This document shows, in pieces, positions 28,753 to 36,786 of a stretch of DNA of 59,083 bases. The stretch is from Actinomycetales bacterium. Lineage in GTDB: Bacteria > Actinomycetota > Actinomycetes > Actinomycetales > Actinomycetaceae. The position numbers and the translations under genes are program-made. The stretch covers positions 1 to 59,083 of the forward strand of contig JAATFD010000023.1 in NCBI GenBank assembly GCA_015655375.1, written 5' to 3'. How positions within the stretch are numbered: the stretch's first letter is position 1; each line of letters opens with the position of its first letter. The notes beneath the pieces are model-generated. The model did not search any database and had not been told where the DNA came from. It worked only from the letters and a program-made list of their open reading frames with translations.

Positions 28753-29926
28753 GGTGATCGTCCGCGGCCATCTGCTCTGGCGCGAGGAAAAGCGGGAAGC
28801 TCCGCTTCGGAGTCCCCGTCACGTGTCGGGGCTGGCGGCTCCAGATGCGCACTGGATCGAGGGCACCTGGAGCGTCGAGGACGGCGTCATCCACCGCCGT
28901 ACGGATGCCTGGGCGACTGCGGCGCCGGCGGACCTGGTCGGATGGATCATTCCCGGCCTTGTCGACGCCCACTGCCACATCGGGATCGGGCGCAGCGGGA
29001 CGGTGGACCGGAGCGGACAGGAGACCCAGGTGATCGCCGCGCGCGAGGCTGGGGTGCTCGCCGTGCGCGATTGCGGGGTCCCGGTCGACAATTCGTGGAT
29101 CCATTCGCGCGATGACCTACCCGTCCTCGTGAGGGCCGGACATCACCTGGCTCGTCCGAAGCGCTACATCGGGGGCCTCGCCCTCGAACTCGAAGACCCG
29201 ACTTCGCTGCCGGACGCGATCGCGGCCCAGGCGCGAGTGGGTGACGGATGGGTCAAGCTTGTCGGTGACTGGATCGACCGATCACGGGGAGCCGAATCCG
29301 ACCTCGACCCGCTGTGGTCCCGCGAGGTGCTGATCGACGCGGTGGCCGCCGCCCACGAGGCCGGAGCGCGCGTCGCCGTCCACGCCTTCTCCCACACCGC
29401 GATCGACGAGCTGTTGGACGCTCGCGTCGACGATATCGAGCACGGGTGCGGGATGGACGACGAGCAGATGGCTCGGGCCGCTCGCTCGGGAGTCCTTGTC
29501 ACCCCGACGGTGCGCCAGATCGATCTGTTCGAGGGCTTCGCCGCGGCGGGGGCCCGCAAGTACCCGCGCTATGCCGCCACGATGCGCGCGATGTTCGAAC
29601 GGCGTGCTGACCACGCCCGCGCCCTGTTCGATTCTGGTGTCTCGATCCTGCCGGGAACCGACGCAGGCGGGTACCAGGACCACGGGAGTCTGCCCGACGA
29701 ACTGCTGGCCTGGGAACGTCTCGGCATCGGGCGCGCGCAGATCCTGGACCTGGCGACCTGGCGCGCGCGCGATGCTCTCGGTCTGCCGACCCTCAGCGAG
29801 GGTGCACCGGCCGACCTCGTCGTCTGTGTCCTCGATCCGCGCGAGGATCTCTCGGTGCTGACCGATCCGGAGGCTGTCGTCCTACGGGGATGTGTCGTCG
29901 GCGGGCGGGTGTTGCAGGAAGCCTGA
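28742..29926 (+). CDS. Amidohydrolase family protein
   Basis: 394 aa metal-dependent hydrolase of the imidazolonepropionase-like group; substrate unknown. Composite beta domain then PGLVDAHCHIGIG (HxH metal ligands), VAVHAFSHTAID (metal His), IEHGCGMDD, and PGTDAGG with the catalytic/metal Asp; the C terminus returns to the beta domain (GAPADLVVCVLDP). GTG 28742 overlaps the ffh end by 11 nt; GTG 28754 is the alternative. The tight link to ffh suggests co-transcription but no shared function is obvious. Converges with the inositol-phosphatase gene. Confidence 0.85.
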   Translation: MAAEVIVRGHLLWREEKREAPLRSPRHVSGLAAPDAHWIEGTWSVEDGVIHRRTDAWATAAPADLVGWIIPGLVDAHCHIGIGRSGTVDRSGQETQVIAAREAGVLAVRDCGVPVDNSWIHSRDDLPVLVRAGHHLARPKRYIGGLALELEDPTSLPDAIAAQARVGDGWVKLVGDWIDRSRGAESDLDPLWSREVLIDAVAAAHEAGARVAVHAFSHTAIDELLDARVDDIEHGCGMDDEQMARAARSGVLVTPTVRQIDLFEGFAAAGARKYPRYAATMRAMFERRADHARALFDSGVSILPGTDAGGYQDHGSLPDELLAWERLGIGRAQILDLATWRARDALGLPTLSEGAPADLVVCVLDPREDLSVLTDPEAVVLRGCVVGGRVLQEA

Positions 29927-29933
29927 GCGCCCG

Positions 29934-30908
29934 TCAGGACAGGGCGCTGCTTCCCCGAGACGCGACGAGATTCTGGACTTCCTCGAGCACGGTGCGTGCC
30001 ATGACCGGGTCGAGATCGTGGGCCGAGGCGAGAACGGCCGGTCGCAGTCCGTCCGGCAGATCGGTGTCGAGGGGCAGGTTGAGGACCCGTCCGCCCGCGA
30101 CCTTCACGAGGTGGAGCCCGGCCGCAACGTCCCAGGGCTTGAAGGAGATCCCCATCATCGCTCCGCACCATCCGGCGGCGATCATCGCGAGGTCGAGGGC
30201 GGCGGCCCCGGGACGCCGGATCGTCTGGTAAGCGCGGGCCAACCGGGCTTCGTGGTCGACGGCCAACTGGGGCTCGGCGCTGAGGAGTCCGACGCCAGGG
30301 TGATAGCTGATGAGCACGGCCTCGGCCTCGTGGGACGGGCCCTCCGCGTTCAAGGAGCGGGTCTTCTCGGGAGATTCATACCAGCACCGTTCGGCGTCGG
30401 CGACGAAGATCTCCCGGCTCATCGGTGCGGAGATGGCACCGGCCACGATCTCGTCGTCGAGCTCTGCGGCGACCGAGGTGTTAAACCAGGGCAGGCCGGC
30501 CGCGAAGTTGGCCGTCCCGTCGATCGGATCGATGATCCACCGCACACGAACCCCCAAGTGTGCGCACCGCGTCATGGCACCGCGGACCTCGGGAGCCATC
30601 GGTAGGGCAAAATGCTCGAGGAACGTGGCACTCACCCGTGGAGGGTCTGCGGGCAGGACATGCTCGCCGGTCTCCTCCCCCAGGACCCTCGATCCCGGGA
30701 CCATTCCCCCGAGAAGGACGTGGAGCGCGCCCTCGACCCGCCGGTCATGCTCGGTGACGGGGTCATGCATGTCTTCCTTCGTCTCGACGGCCGTTGAAGT
30801 GCGAGCGACGGCGCGCAGGTAGGGAGCGACGGCGAGCCCGGCCGCCTTCGCGAGGGTCGCGAGGTCATGGGCGATACGGGTCTCTGATGCGGCAACGGTG
30901 TCAGCCAT
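29934..30908 (-). CDS. Inositol monophosphatase family protein
   Basis: 324 aa. Mg-dependent sugar-phosphate phosphatase superfamily (inositol-1-phosphate, histidinol phosphate or PAP are possible substrates). Motifs: VTEHDRRVEGAL, GEETGEH (metal Glu), WIIDPIDGTANFAAGLPWF (DPIDGT, metal Asp pair), and PWDVAAGLHLVKVAGG (WDxAAG). A loop between GEETGE and the DPIDGT block is longer than in the minimal family. Start at ATG 30908; a GACAAT hexamer ends 6 nt upstream and no Shine-Dalgarno sits at the right distance, so the mRNA may be leaderless. Divergent from rpsP. Confidence 0.88.
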   Translation of the reverse strand: MADTVAASETRIAHDLATLAKAAGLAVAPYLRAVARTSTAVETKEDMHDPVTEHDRRVEGALHVLLGGMVPGSRVLGEETGEHVLPADPPRVSATFLEHFALPMAPEVRGAMTRCAHLGVRVRWIIDPIDGTANFAAGLPWFNTSVAAELDDEIVAGAISAPMSREIFVADAERCWYESPEKTRSLNAEGPSHEAEAVLISYHPGVGLLSAEPQLAVDHEARLARAYQTIRRPGAAALDLAMIAAGWCGAMMGISFKPWDVAAGLHLVKVAGGRVLNLPLDTDLPDGLRPAVLASAHDLDPVMARTVLEEVQNLVASRGSSALS

Positions 30909-30914
30909 GCGGTC

Positions 30915-30920
30915 ATTGTC
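30915..30920 (-). promoter_or_regulatory. Candidate -10 box for leaderless inositol-phosphatase mRNA
   Basis: On the minus strand GACAAT precedes the ATG at 30908 by exactly six bases, the leaderless spacing seen elsewhere in the window. -35 not evident. Confidence 0.35.
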
Positions 30921-31042
30921 CCTCGCCGGAGCCTGCTCGTCTTCTCCGATTCCACGGATGCGGCCCCTCGGAGGTGACCGATCGCACCCGGGCTGTGGAC
31001 TCGGGCGAGCCGGGGCGGCTTGGGCGTGGGGCCCGAGCATGG

Positions 31043-31048
31043 CACAAT
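31043..31048 (+). promoter_or_regulatory. Candidate -10 box of the rpsP operon
   Basis: CACAAT, giving a transcript start near 31055 and a leader of about 120 nt before rpsP. The gap 30909-31175 otherwise shows no gene. Confidence 0.3.
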
Positions 31049-31175
31049 GACTCGATGTACTCGGTCCGGGGGGCCCTCTCACCTTCCGACGCCGTGTCCA
31101 GGAACAATCACCGACCCGTGTCCCACCGGCAAGGTGTGCGATCCACCCCGATTCGAAACAGGAGTGACCACACCA

Positions 31176-31631
31176 GTGGCAGTTCGCATCCGTTTGAAGC
31201 GCATGGGAAAGATCCATGCGCCGTTCTATCGTGTCGTTGTCGTCGATTCGCGCAAGAAGCGCGACGGTCGAGTCATCGAGGAGGTCGGACTCTACGACCC
31301 CACCCGTGAGCCTTCGCTGATCCAGATCGATTCCGATCGGGCGCAGTACTGGCTGTCGGTCGGCGCCCAGCCGTCCGACCAGGTTCGTAACCTGTTGGTC
31401 CTCACGGGGGACATCGCCAAGTCCCACGGCAAGGCCGACGCGGTCTCACGCGTCCAGGTCTCCGAGGCCGACAAGGTGTCGCGGGCAGAGGAAGCCGTGA
31501 AGGCCGCCGAAGCCGACGCCGAGAAGCGCAAGGCGAAGGCCTCCGCTGACAAGGCCAAGGCCACTGTCGAGAAGCCGGCGTCCGAAGGCTCCGACGCGGA
31601 GGAGTCCGCGCCGGCCATCGACGAGGCCTGA
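31176..31631 (+). CDS. rpsP: 30S ribosomal protein S16 with long C-terminal tail
   Basis: 151 aa. Residues 1-85 are the canonical S16 fold ([51 protein letters not shown]). The remaining 65 or so residues are a low-complexity tail of Ala, Lys, Glu and Ser, much longer than the roughly 80-residue E. coli S16; such tails are common in actinobacteria. GTG 31176 is preceded by AGGAG. First gene of the conserved rpsP-khpA-rimM-trmD cluster; the khpA ATG begins 2 nt after its stop. Confidence 0.96.
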   Translation: MAVRIRLKRMGKIHAPFYRVVVVDSRKKRDGRVIEEVGLYDPTREPSLIQIDSDRAQYWLSVGAQPSDQVRNLLVLTGDIAKSHGKADAVSRVQVSEADKVSRAEEAVKAAEADAEKRKAKASADKAKATVEKPASEGSDAEESAPAIDEA

Positions 31632-31632
31632 C

Positions 31633-31872
31633 ATGCTCGCCGACGCCTTGGAACACCTCGTGAGCGGGATCGTCGATCATCCCGATGACGTCCAGGTCGC
31701 GTCACGCTCGATGCGACGTGGACAGCTGCTGGAGGTCCGGGTCAATCCCGAGGACCTCGGGCGCGTCATCGGTCGGGGAGGGCGCACTGCTCGTGCCCTG
31801 CGCACCATCATCGGAGCGCTCTCGACGCGGGGGCCCGTCCGGGTCGACGTCGTCGACACCGATCGGGAGTGA
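31633..31872 (+). CDS. khpA: KH-domain RNA-binding protein KhpA
   Basis: 79 aa, single type-II KH domain. The RNA-binding GxxG loop lies in GRVIGRGGRTARALRTII. Family members pair with KhpB/Jag and bind many RNAs. Always located between rpsP and rimM in actinobacteria (the UPF0109 position). Its start follows the rpsP stop directly, so it is translationally coupled. No unusual features. Confidence 0.93.
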   Translation: MLADALEHLVSGIVDHPDDVQVASRSMRRGQLLEVRVNPEDLGRVIGRGGRTARALRTIIGALSTRGPVRVDVVDTDRE

Positions 31873-31892
31873 CCAGGTCGTCGCTGTGCTGA

Positions 31893-31924
31893 TGTGGGGC
31901 CCGGGAGCGATCCCGGGCCCCACA
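31893..31924 (+). terminator. Strong hairpin between khpA and rimM
   Basis: Perfect 14-bp stem TGTGGGGCCCGGGA / TCCCGGGCCCCACA closed by a GCGA (GNRA-type) tetraloop, 21 nt after khpA. No U-tract follows, as is usual for actinobacterial terminators. It may separate rpsP-khpA from rimM-trmD or act as a partial terminator or mRNA stabiliser. Confidence 0.75.
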
Positions 31925-32008
31925 CGCATGTCTGGGGGAGCCCGATAGGATGGATTGCCGCCGTGAGAGCCCCGGTCAGGGGTCGGGCGGAACTCGTCAG
32001 GAGGAGTC

Positions 32009-32530
32009 ATGCGCGTGAGAGCAGCGATCGTCGGACCGGCACGCGGCCTGAGAGGTGAGGTCGTCCTCGACGTCCGCACCGACGACCCGGATCGGCTGGC
32101 GCCGGGATCCCGGCTCAGGACCGACTCCTCCGCGACTCCCGAAGTGACGATCGCCTCGGCGCGCCAGCACAATGCTCGACTCCTTGTCACCTTCGAGGAG
32201 GCCTCTACCCGCGAGGAGGCAGAGGCACTGCGTGGCGCAGAGCTCCTCGTCGACGAGGTCGAAGAAGCCGATGCCTGGTACCCCCATCAGCTCGTCGGCC
32301 TGTCCGCACAGACGCCGGACGGTGACGCCCTCGGCACGGTGATCGGGCTGCGCAACGGTACGGCCCAGGATCTGCTGCTCGTGCGCACGCCGGGCGGCAC
32401 GGTCATGGTTCCCTTCGTCGAGCAACTCGTTCCCGAGGTCGATGTCGAGGGCGGCATCGTCGTCGTTGATGCTCCCGCGGGACTCTTCAACGACGACGAT
32501 CTGGTGGCAGAGGACGAGGAGACCCGTTGA
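32009..32530 (+). CDS. rimM: Ribosome maturation factor RimM
   Basis: 173 aa. Binds S19 and helps mature the 30S head. N-terminal beta-barrel (VGPARGLRGEVVLDVRTDDPDRL, the GxxGLRGEV signature) and C-terminal PRC-barrel (LVGLSAQTPDGDALGTV, QDLLLVRTPGGTVMVPFV). GAGGAG ribosome-binding site before ATG 32009. The stop overlaps the trmD start (TGATG), so the two are translated together, as is classic. Confidence 0.96.
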   Translation: MRVRAAIVGPARGLRGEVVLDVRTDDPDRLAPGSRLRTDSSATPEVTIASARQHNARLLVTFEEASTREEAEALRGAELLVDEVEEADAWYPHQLVGLSAQTPDGDALGTVIGLRNGTAQDLLLVRTPGGTVMVPFVEQLVPEVDVEGGIVVVDAPAGLFNDDDLVAEDEETR

Positions 32531-33888
32531 TGCGTTTCGACCTCGTGACGATCTTCCCCGACTACTTTCACGCTCTCGACTTCTCACTGATGGGCAAGGC
32601 CCAGGAGACGGGGCTTCTCGATGTTGTCGTGCACGACCTGCGGGACTGGACGGAAGATGCCCATCGCACGGTTGATGATTCCCCCTACGGGGGCGGCGCC
32701 GGGATGGTCATGCGGCCCGACGTCTGGGGGCGCTGCCTCGACGACGTGCTGGCGGTTGGCCCGGGAGCCGCGCCCCGCCTCCGTCGCGTGCTCGCGATCC
32801 CGACGCCGTCGGGCGTACCCCTGACTCAGCGCATCGCCGAAGACTTGGCCGGAGCGAATCAGATCGTCGTGGCATGCGGACGTTATGAGGGCATCGACCA
32901 ACGCGTGGCCGACCGCTATCGCCAGGACGAGGTGGAGGTCCTCGAGTTCTCGATCGGCGACTACGTGCTCAACGGTGGCGAAGTCGCAGCGCTCGTCCTG
33001 ACCGAGGCCGTCGGGCGTCTGCTGGAGGGCGTCGTTGGCAATCCCGAGTCCCTCGTCGAGGAATCGCATGGCGAAGAGGGCCTCCTCGAATACCCGGAGT
33101 TCACGCGGCCGCGGTGCTGGCGTGAGCTCGACGTTCCCGAGGTCCTGCTCGGAGGGAATCATGCGGAGATCGCCCGATGGCGACGCGATCAGTCCCTGAT
33201 CCGCACAGCTCACCGGCGTCCCGACCTGGTCGCCGAACTTGAGGCGACTCACCTCGACATCCACGACCGGGAGGTCCTGGTCGGAGCGGGGAAGATCCTC
33301 GTGCCGCGTCGGGCCGACGTCGTCATCGGCCTGGCGCGCAGCGACGAGGCCGGTGCGCTCGCACGGCTCGCAGCCGACACCTTTCCCATGGCCTGTCCAC
33401 CCCAGCTCGGGGAGACGGACATCGCGGACTTCATCGGGGTCCACCTGAGCGAGTCCGAGTTCACCCGTATGCTCGCCGATCCCGACGATCACCGGATCCT
33501 CGTCGCACGTGTGAAGGCACGAGACGGGGGAGAAGACCTCATCGGATACACGGTGACCGTCCTCGGCGGTCCCGACGGGATGCCGACCGAGATGGTGCGT
33601 CCGGGCCGGCTGGAGCTCGGCGCCGCGTACCTGTCCAAGTGTTATGTGCGTGCGGAGTGGCATGGATCGGGTGTGTCCGGCGCTCTGCTTGAGCGTGCGG
33701 TGGTCGACGTCGAGGCGCGGGCGCGCAATTCGCAGATCGCCCTGGGCACGAACATCGCGAACAAGCGTGCTCGGACCTTCTACCGGCGTCATGGGTTCTC
33801 CGTGGTGGGTCGACGGACCTTCGAGGTGGGGTCCGTGGCGAACATTGACGACGTCCTCGTGCGCAAAGTCACGCCCGTCGTGGGCTGA
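32530..33888 (+). CDS. trmD: tRNA (guanine-37-N1)-methyltransferase fused to a GNAT acetyltransferase domain
   Basis: 452 aa. Residues 1-240 are a complete TrmD, which methylates G37 of tRNAs to prevent frameshifting: [38 protein letters not shown] and [10 protein letters not shown] form the SAM-binding trefoil knot. From about 262 to the end is a GNAT domain: motif A in [20 protein letters not shown] (acetyl-CoA loop) and motif B in [20 protein letters not shown], close to PaiA/RimI-like acetyltransferases. Free-standing TrmD is about 240-275 aa. The frame is continuous, so this is a true fusion or a translational read-through fusion gene. Substrate of the GNAT half is unknown. Confidence 0.93.
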   Translation: MRFDLVTIFPDYFHALDFSLMGKAQETGLLDVVVHDLRDWTEDAHRTVDDSPYGGGAGMVMRPDVWGRCLDDVLAVGPGAAPRLRRVLAIPTPSGVPLTQRIAEDLAGANQIVVACGRYEGIDQRVADRYRQDEVEVLEFSIGDYVLNGGEVAALVLTEAVGRLLEGVVGNPESLVEESHGEEGLLEYPEFTRPRCWRELDVPEVLLGGNHAEIARWRRDQSLIRTAHRRPDLVAELEATHLDIHDREVLVGAGKILVPRRADVVIGLARSDEAGALARLAADTFPMACPPQLGETDIADFIGVHLSESEFTRMLADPDDHRILVARVKARDGGEDLIGYTVTVLGGPDGMPTEMVRPGRLELGAAYLSKCYVRAEWHGSGVSGALLERAVVDVEARARNSQIALGTNIANKRARTFYRRHGFSVVGRRTFEVGSVANIDDVLVRKVTPVVG

Positions 33889-33940
33889 GTGGCGCTCACG
33901 GACGTGGGACTCGGCGTGCCGATGTGGCACACTGGGTCGT

Positions 33941-34066
33941 CGGGCTCGATGCGACGGAACCTGCCGCAGGGGGACGTCACAGCAGCGAGCCCGTCAACGC
34001 TGTGCAGGCGTGTGTGCCTGCCCGATCGACGTGGCTGACCTGCGGCAGATGCGTCTAGGAGTGAAC
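33941..34066 (+). promoter_or_regulatory. Structured 5' leader of rplS
   Basis: An 8-bp stem CGGGCTCG (33941-33948) / CGAGCCCG (33986-33993) encloses a 37-nt internal region, followed by the hairpin GCAGGC-N6-GCCTGC (34004-34021) and then the AGGAG ribosome-binding site at 34057. The gap after trmD is 178 nt, long for this compact locus. Could be an L19 autoregulatory leader; no family match claimed. Confidence 0.45.
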
Positions 34067-34426
34067 ATGCAGAAGCTGGACCCGGTCGACGCTGCCTCGT
34101 TGCGCGACGACATCCCGGTGTTCCGCGCTGGCGACACCGTCAAGGTGCACGTCAAGGTGGTTGAGGGCACCCGGTCCCGTATCCAGGTTTTCCAGGGCGT
34201 CGTCATCGCACGTCGCGGACACGGTGTGTCCTCGACGTTCACGGTGCGCAAGGTGTCCTTCGGTGTGGGTGTCGAGCGGACGTTCCCCGTGCACTCGCCC
34301 TCGATCGATCACATCGAGGTCGTCACCCGTGGATCCGTGCGTCGCGCGAAGCTGTACTACTTGCGCGAGCGCCACGGCAAGGCCGCCAAGATCAAGGAAC
34401 ACCGCGACTTCTCCGCTGCGGAGTGA
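34067..34426 (+). CDS. rplS: 50S ribosomal protein L19
   Basis: 119 aa at the 30S-50S interface. Canonical throughout: [57 protein letters not shown] and [24 protein letters not shown] 34067 has AGGAG five bases upstream; an in-frame GTG at 34061 would add two residues. Followed by a strong terminator, so it is the last gene of its transcript. Confidence 0.97.
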   Translation: MQKLDPVDAASLRDDIPVFRAGDTVKVHVKVVEGTRSRIQVFQGVVIARRGHGVSSTFTVRKVSFGVGVERTFPVHSPSIDHIEVVTRGSVRRAKLYYLRERHGKAAKIKEHRDFSAAE

Positions 34427-34432
34427 GGTCGA

Positions 34433-34470
34433 AGGTCGGGCCCGGTACCGCAAGGTATCGGGCCCGACCT
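34433..34470 (+). terminator. Terminator hairpin after rplS
   Basis: 17-bp stem (AGGTCGGGCCCGGTACC against GGTATCGGGCCCGACCT, one G-U pair) capped by GCAA, a GNRA tetraloop, starting 7 nt after the rplS stop. Short pyrimidine stretch, no long U-tract. Confidence 0.85.
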
Positions 34471-34471
34471 C

Positions 34472-34477
34472 TATGCT
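34472..34477 (+). promoter_or_regulatory. Candidate -10 box of lepB
   Basis: TATGCT directly after the rplS terminator. A GTG at 34485, in frame with lepB, lies 7 nt downstream, which would make a leaderless mRNA; ATG 34506 would then have a 20-nt leader. Confidence 0.45.
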
Positions 34478-34505
34478 GTCGGTGGTGTCGAGGAAGGGCG
34501 AGCGC

Positions 34506-35210
34506 ATGGGGGAGTCGATGGGTCGGAGGCGTCCGGCGAAGAAGTCGGAGGTCGGGCTCCTGGCTTGGGTGCGCGAGATCGGTCTCGTCCTCATCGTCGC
34601 GGTCATCATCTCCTCCCTGCTGCGGGCCCTCGTCGTCCAGGTCTTCTGGATCCCTTCGGAGTCCATGAACGACACCTTGGTCGAGGACGACCGCATCGCG
34701 GTCTCGCGCATTTCGTCCTGGACCGGTGACGTCCAGCGAGGCGACGTCGTCGTCTTCACCGATACCGAGGGCTGGTTGCCTTCCGCCGACGATTCCGGGG
34801 TGACGGGAACCTTGCGCAAAGTGGGGGAATTCATCGGCTTCCTGCCTGCGAACGGCGAGCAGACGCTCGTCAAGCGGGTCATCGGCGTGGGCGGCGATCA
34901 CGTGCAGTGCTGCACGGCGGCGGGGAGGATCACCGTCAACGGCGTCGCCATTGACGAGTCCTATGTGGCTCCCGGACAGTCGCCCTCGGCGATCGAGTTC
35001 GATGTGACGGTTCCCGAGGGAAGCCTGTGGGTGATGGGGGACAACCGCGGGAATTCAGCGGACTCCCGGTATCACATGGGCGACGGGCAGATCCCGTTCA
35101 TTCGAGAGAAGGACGTCGTCGGTCGGGCCAAATGGGTGATCTGGCCGGTCGGCCACTGGACCTCGCTGGGGGGCCGGGAGGTCTTCGACTCGGTTCCCGA
35201 CACCCCATGA
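34506..35210 (+). CDS. lepB: Signal peptidase I
   Basis: 234 aa type I leader peptidase, membrane-anchored with the active site outside. Basic N terminus, one transmembrane helix (VLIVAVIISSLLRALVVQVF), catalytic Ser in IPSESMNDTL (second Ser) and catalytic Lys in TLVKRVIGVGGD, then GDNRGNSADSRYH. A loop holding QCCTAAGR may form a disulfide. Start ambiguous: ATG 34506 with GAGGAAGGGCG upstream is used; GTG 34485 (leaderless) and ATG 34518 are alternatives. ATGA overlap with rnhB. Confidence 0.94.
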   Translation: MGESMGRRRPAKKSEVGLLAWVREIGLVLIVAVIISSLLRALVVQVFWIPSESMNDTLVEDDRIAVSRISSWTGDVQRGDVVVFTDTEGWLPSADDSGVTGTLRKVGEFIGFLPANGEQTLVKRVIGVGGDHVQCCTAAGRITVNGVAIDESYVAPGQSPSAIEFDVTVPEGSLWVMGDNRGNSADSRYHMGDGQIPFIREKDVVGRAKWVIWPVGHWTSLGGREVFDSVPDTP

Positions 35211-35929
35211 GGACGGCGTCACGGAAGACGGAGCTCGAATTGGCTGGTGACTATGGATTGGTCGCGGGCATGGACGAGGTTGGGCGCGGCTCGCTCGCGG
35301 GACCGGTCGCCGTCGGCGTCGCCGTCGTGGATATGACAGTGGGAGACCCACCCGAGGGGCTGACGGATTCGAAGGCCCTGACCCCACGACGTCGGGATGC
35401 CCTGTTCGCCCCGGTGCGCGACTGGGTGCTCTCCGAGGCCGTCGGATGGTCCTCGTCCGAGGAGATCGACCGCTGGGGAATCATCGTCGCGCTCCGGTCG
35501 GCGGGCCGTCGGGCACTGGCCGAGATTGCCCGGTCCGGAGTGCATCCCGGGGTCGTCCTCCTCGACGGGTCCCATGACTGGCTGAGCGCTCCTGCGAACG
35601 ATCTCGTGGCTTCCCTTGATCCCACTCGCGAGGATCGGGGGGATGACGCGGACCTCGGCATCCCCGTCGTCACGCAGGTCAAGGCGGACGCGAACTGCGC
35701 CGTCGTCTCGGCGGCCTCAGTCTTGGCCAAGGTCGAGCGGGACGCCTGGATGAGCGAGGTCGAGGATCCCGGCTACGACTGGGCGCACAACAAGGGCTAC
35801 ACCTCGCCCTCGCATGTCGAGGGGCTGGCGCGATTGGGGCCCTGTGGGCTCCATCGACGCTCGTGGCACCTGCCCGGCGTGATGGGTCCGTGCGGGTCAG
35901 GTCACCGAACCGGCTTGGAAAGGGCATGA
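35207..35929 (+). CDS. rnhB: Ribonuclease HII
   Basis: 240 aa. Cleaves RNA of RNA/DNA hybrids and single ribonucleotides in DNA. Catalytic acidic residues: Asp23 and Glu24 in AGMDEVGRGSLAGPV, the Asp of LLDGSHDWL, and the Asp in VKADANCAVVSAASVLAKVERD. The segment between the third strand and VKAD (SLDPTREDRGDDADLG) is longer than in E. coli RnhB. ATG overlaps the lepB stop by 4 nt; the pair lepB-rnhB is conserved in actinobacteria. Confidence 0.95.
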   Translation: MRTASRKTELELAGDYGLVAGMDEVGRGSLAGPVAVGVAVVDMTVGDPPEGLTDSKALTPRRRDALFAPVRDWVLSEAVGWSSSEEIDRWGIIVALRSAGRRALAEIARSGVHPGVVLLDGSHDWLSAPANDLVASLDPTREDRGDDADLGIPVVTQVKADANCAVVSAASVLAKVERDAWMSEVEDPGYDWAHNKGYTSPSHVEGLARLGPCGLHRRSWHLPGVMGPCGSGHRTGLERA

Positions 35930-35936
35930 TGGTCCA

Positions 35937-36239
35937 GTGAGCAGTGAGGACATCGAGGGCTACGAGAACCAACTGGAGCTGGACCTCTTTCGGGAGTACC
36001 GCGACGTCATCGGCTTGTTCAGCTACGTCGTGGAGACGGAACGTCGCTTCTATCTGTGCAACAAGGTCGACGTCCAGGCGAGGCCGGTCGGCCAGGACGT
36101 CTTCTTCGAGCTCACGCTGACCGACGCGTGGGTCTGGGACATCTACCGGACGACGCGTTTCGTCAAGTCCGTGCGGGTCATCACCTACAAGGACGTCAAC
36201 GTCGAGGAACTCTCCAAACCGGAGCTCGACATTCCCTGA
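35937..36239 (+). CDS. DUF2469 family protein
   Basis: 100 aa, clean match in length and sequence to the actinobacterial DUF2469 family (Rv2901c-like): SSEDIEGYENQLELDLFREYRDV, FSYVVETERRFYLCNKVDV, DVFFELTLTDAWVWDIYRTTRFVKSVRV. Function unknown; conserved position between rnhB and yraN. GTG 35937 is the start; CATGAT ends 6 nt upstream and no Shine-Dalgarno is evident, so it may have its own leaderless transcript as well as read-through from rnhB. Confidence 0.93.
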   Translation: MSSEDIEGYENQLELDLFREYRDVIGLFSYVVETERRFYLCNKVDVQARPVGQDVFFELTLTDAWVWDIYRTTRFVKSVRVITYKDVNVEELSKPELDIP

Positions 36240-36387
36240 GTCGGCGGCGTCGGGGCGGAGTGTCCCGGGAGCACGTCCACAGTCGCCATCCACCGGTCCG
36301 CGTCTCCACGGCCGCTATCCACAGCCATGGGGGTCGATCGCCCCGTGGTGGGCTCCACGCTGACAGGGTGTCGGCGGAGGTGGTCGC

Positions 36388-36786
36388 ATGGGTGCGCGCG
36401 GCACGACGGGACTGGGACGGGCGGGGGAGGACCTCGCCTGTCGGTTCCTTGAAGGACACGGCCTGGAGATCCTCGATCGAAACTGGCACGACGGGCGTCG
36501 TGGCGAACTCGACGTCATCGTCGGAGACCCTGAGACTGGCGAGATCGTCGTCGTCGAGGTCAAGACCCGAACGGGATCCTGGTTCGGGACGGCGTTGGCG
36601 GCAGTCGACGGACGCAAGTTCGCCCGGTTGCGTCGGCTTGCGGCCGCGTGGCTGCACAGTCATGACGCCCATGGAACCATCCGGTTCGACATCATCGGAG
36701 TGACGGGCCCGCGGATCGACCCGGAGCTGGTCGCCGAGTGCGCGGATGAGTTCCGGATCCAGTGGGTGCGCGGAGTCACGCCATGA
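36388..36786 (+). CDS. yraN: YraN family (UPF0102) nuclease-fold protein
   Basis: 132 aa. PD-(D/E)xK-like fold predicted by family: GRAGEDLACRFLEGHGLEILDRNW, RRGELDVIVGD with the acidic pair, and VVVEVKTRT (ExK core). Biochemical role unclear; often near comM, dprA and rnhB. GGAGG lies about ten bases before ATG 36388. Its stop overlaps the comM start (ATGA). The 148-nt gap after DUF2469 shows no feature. Confidence 0.92.
   Translation: MGARGTTGLGRAGEDLACRFLEGHGLEILDRNWHDGRRGELDVIVGDPETGEIVVVEVKTRTGSWFGTALAAVDGRKFARLRRLAAAWLHSHDAHGTIRFDIIGVTGPRIDPELVAECADEFRIQWVRGVTP

Noticed and set aside
31055-31309. Short open frame beginning at the putative rpsP transcript start
   Set aside because: Overlaps rpsP in another frame, with Arg/Ser/His-rich composition and no similarity; the leader reading is simpler.
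33889-34066. tRNA or small RNA gene in the trmD-rplS gap
   Set aside because: No cloverleaf, T-loop or CCA-type end can be drawn; the hairpins fit an mRNA leader better.
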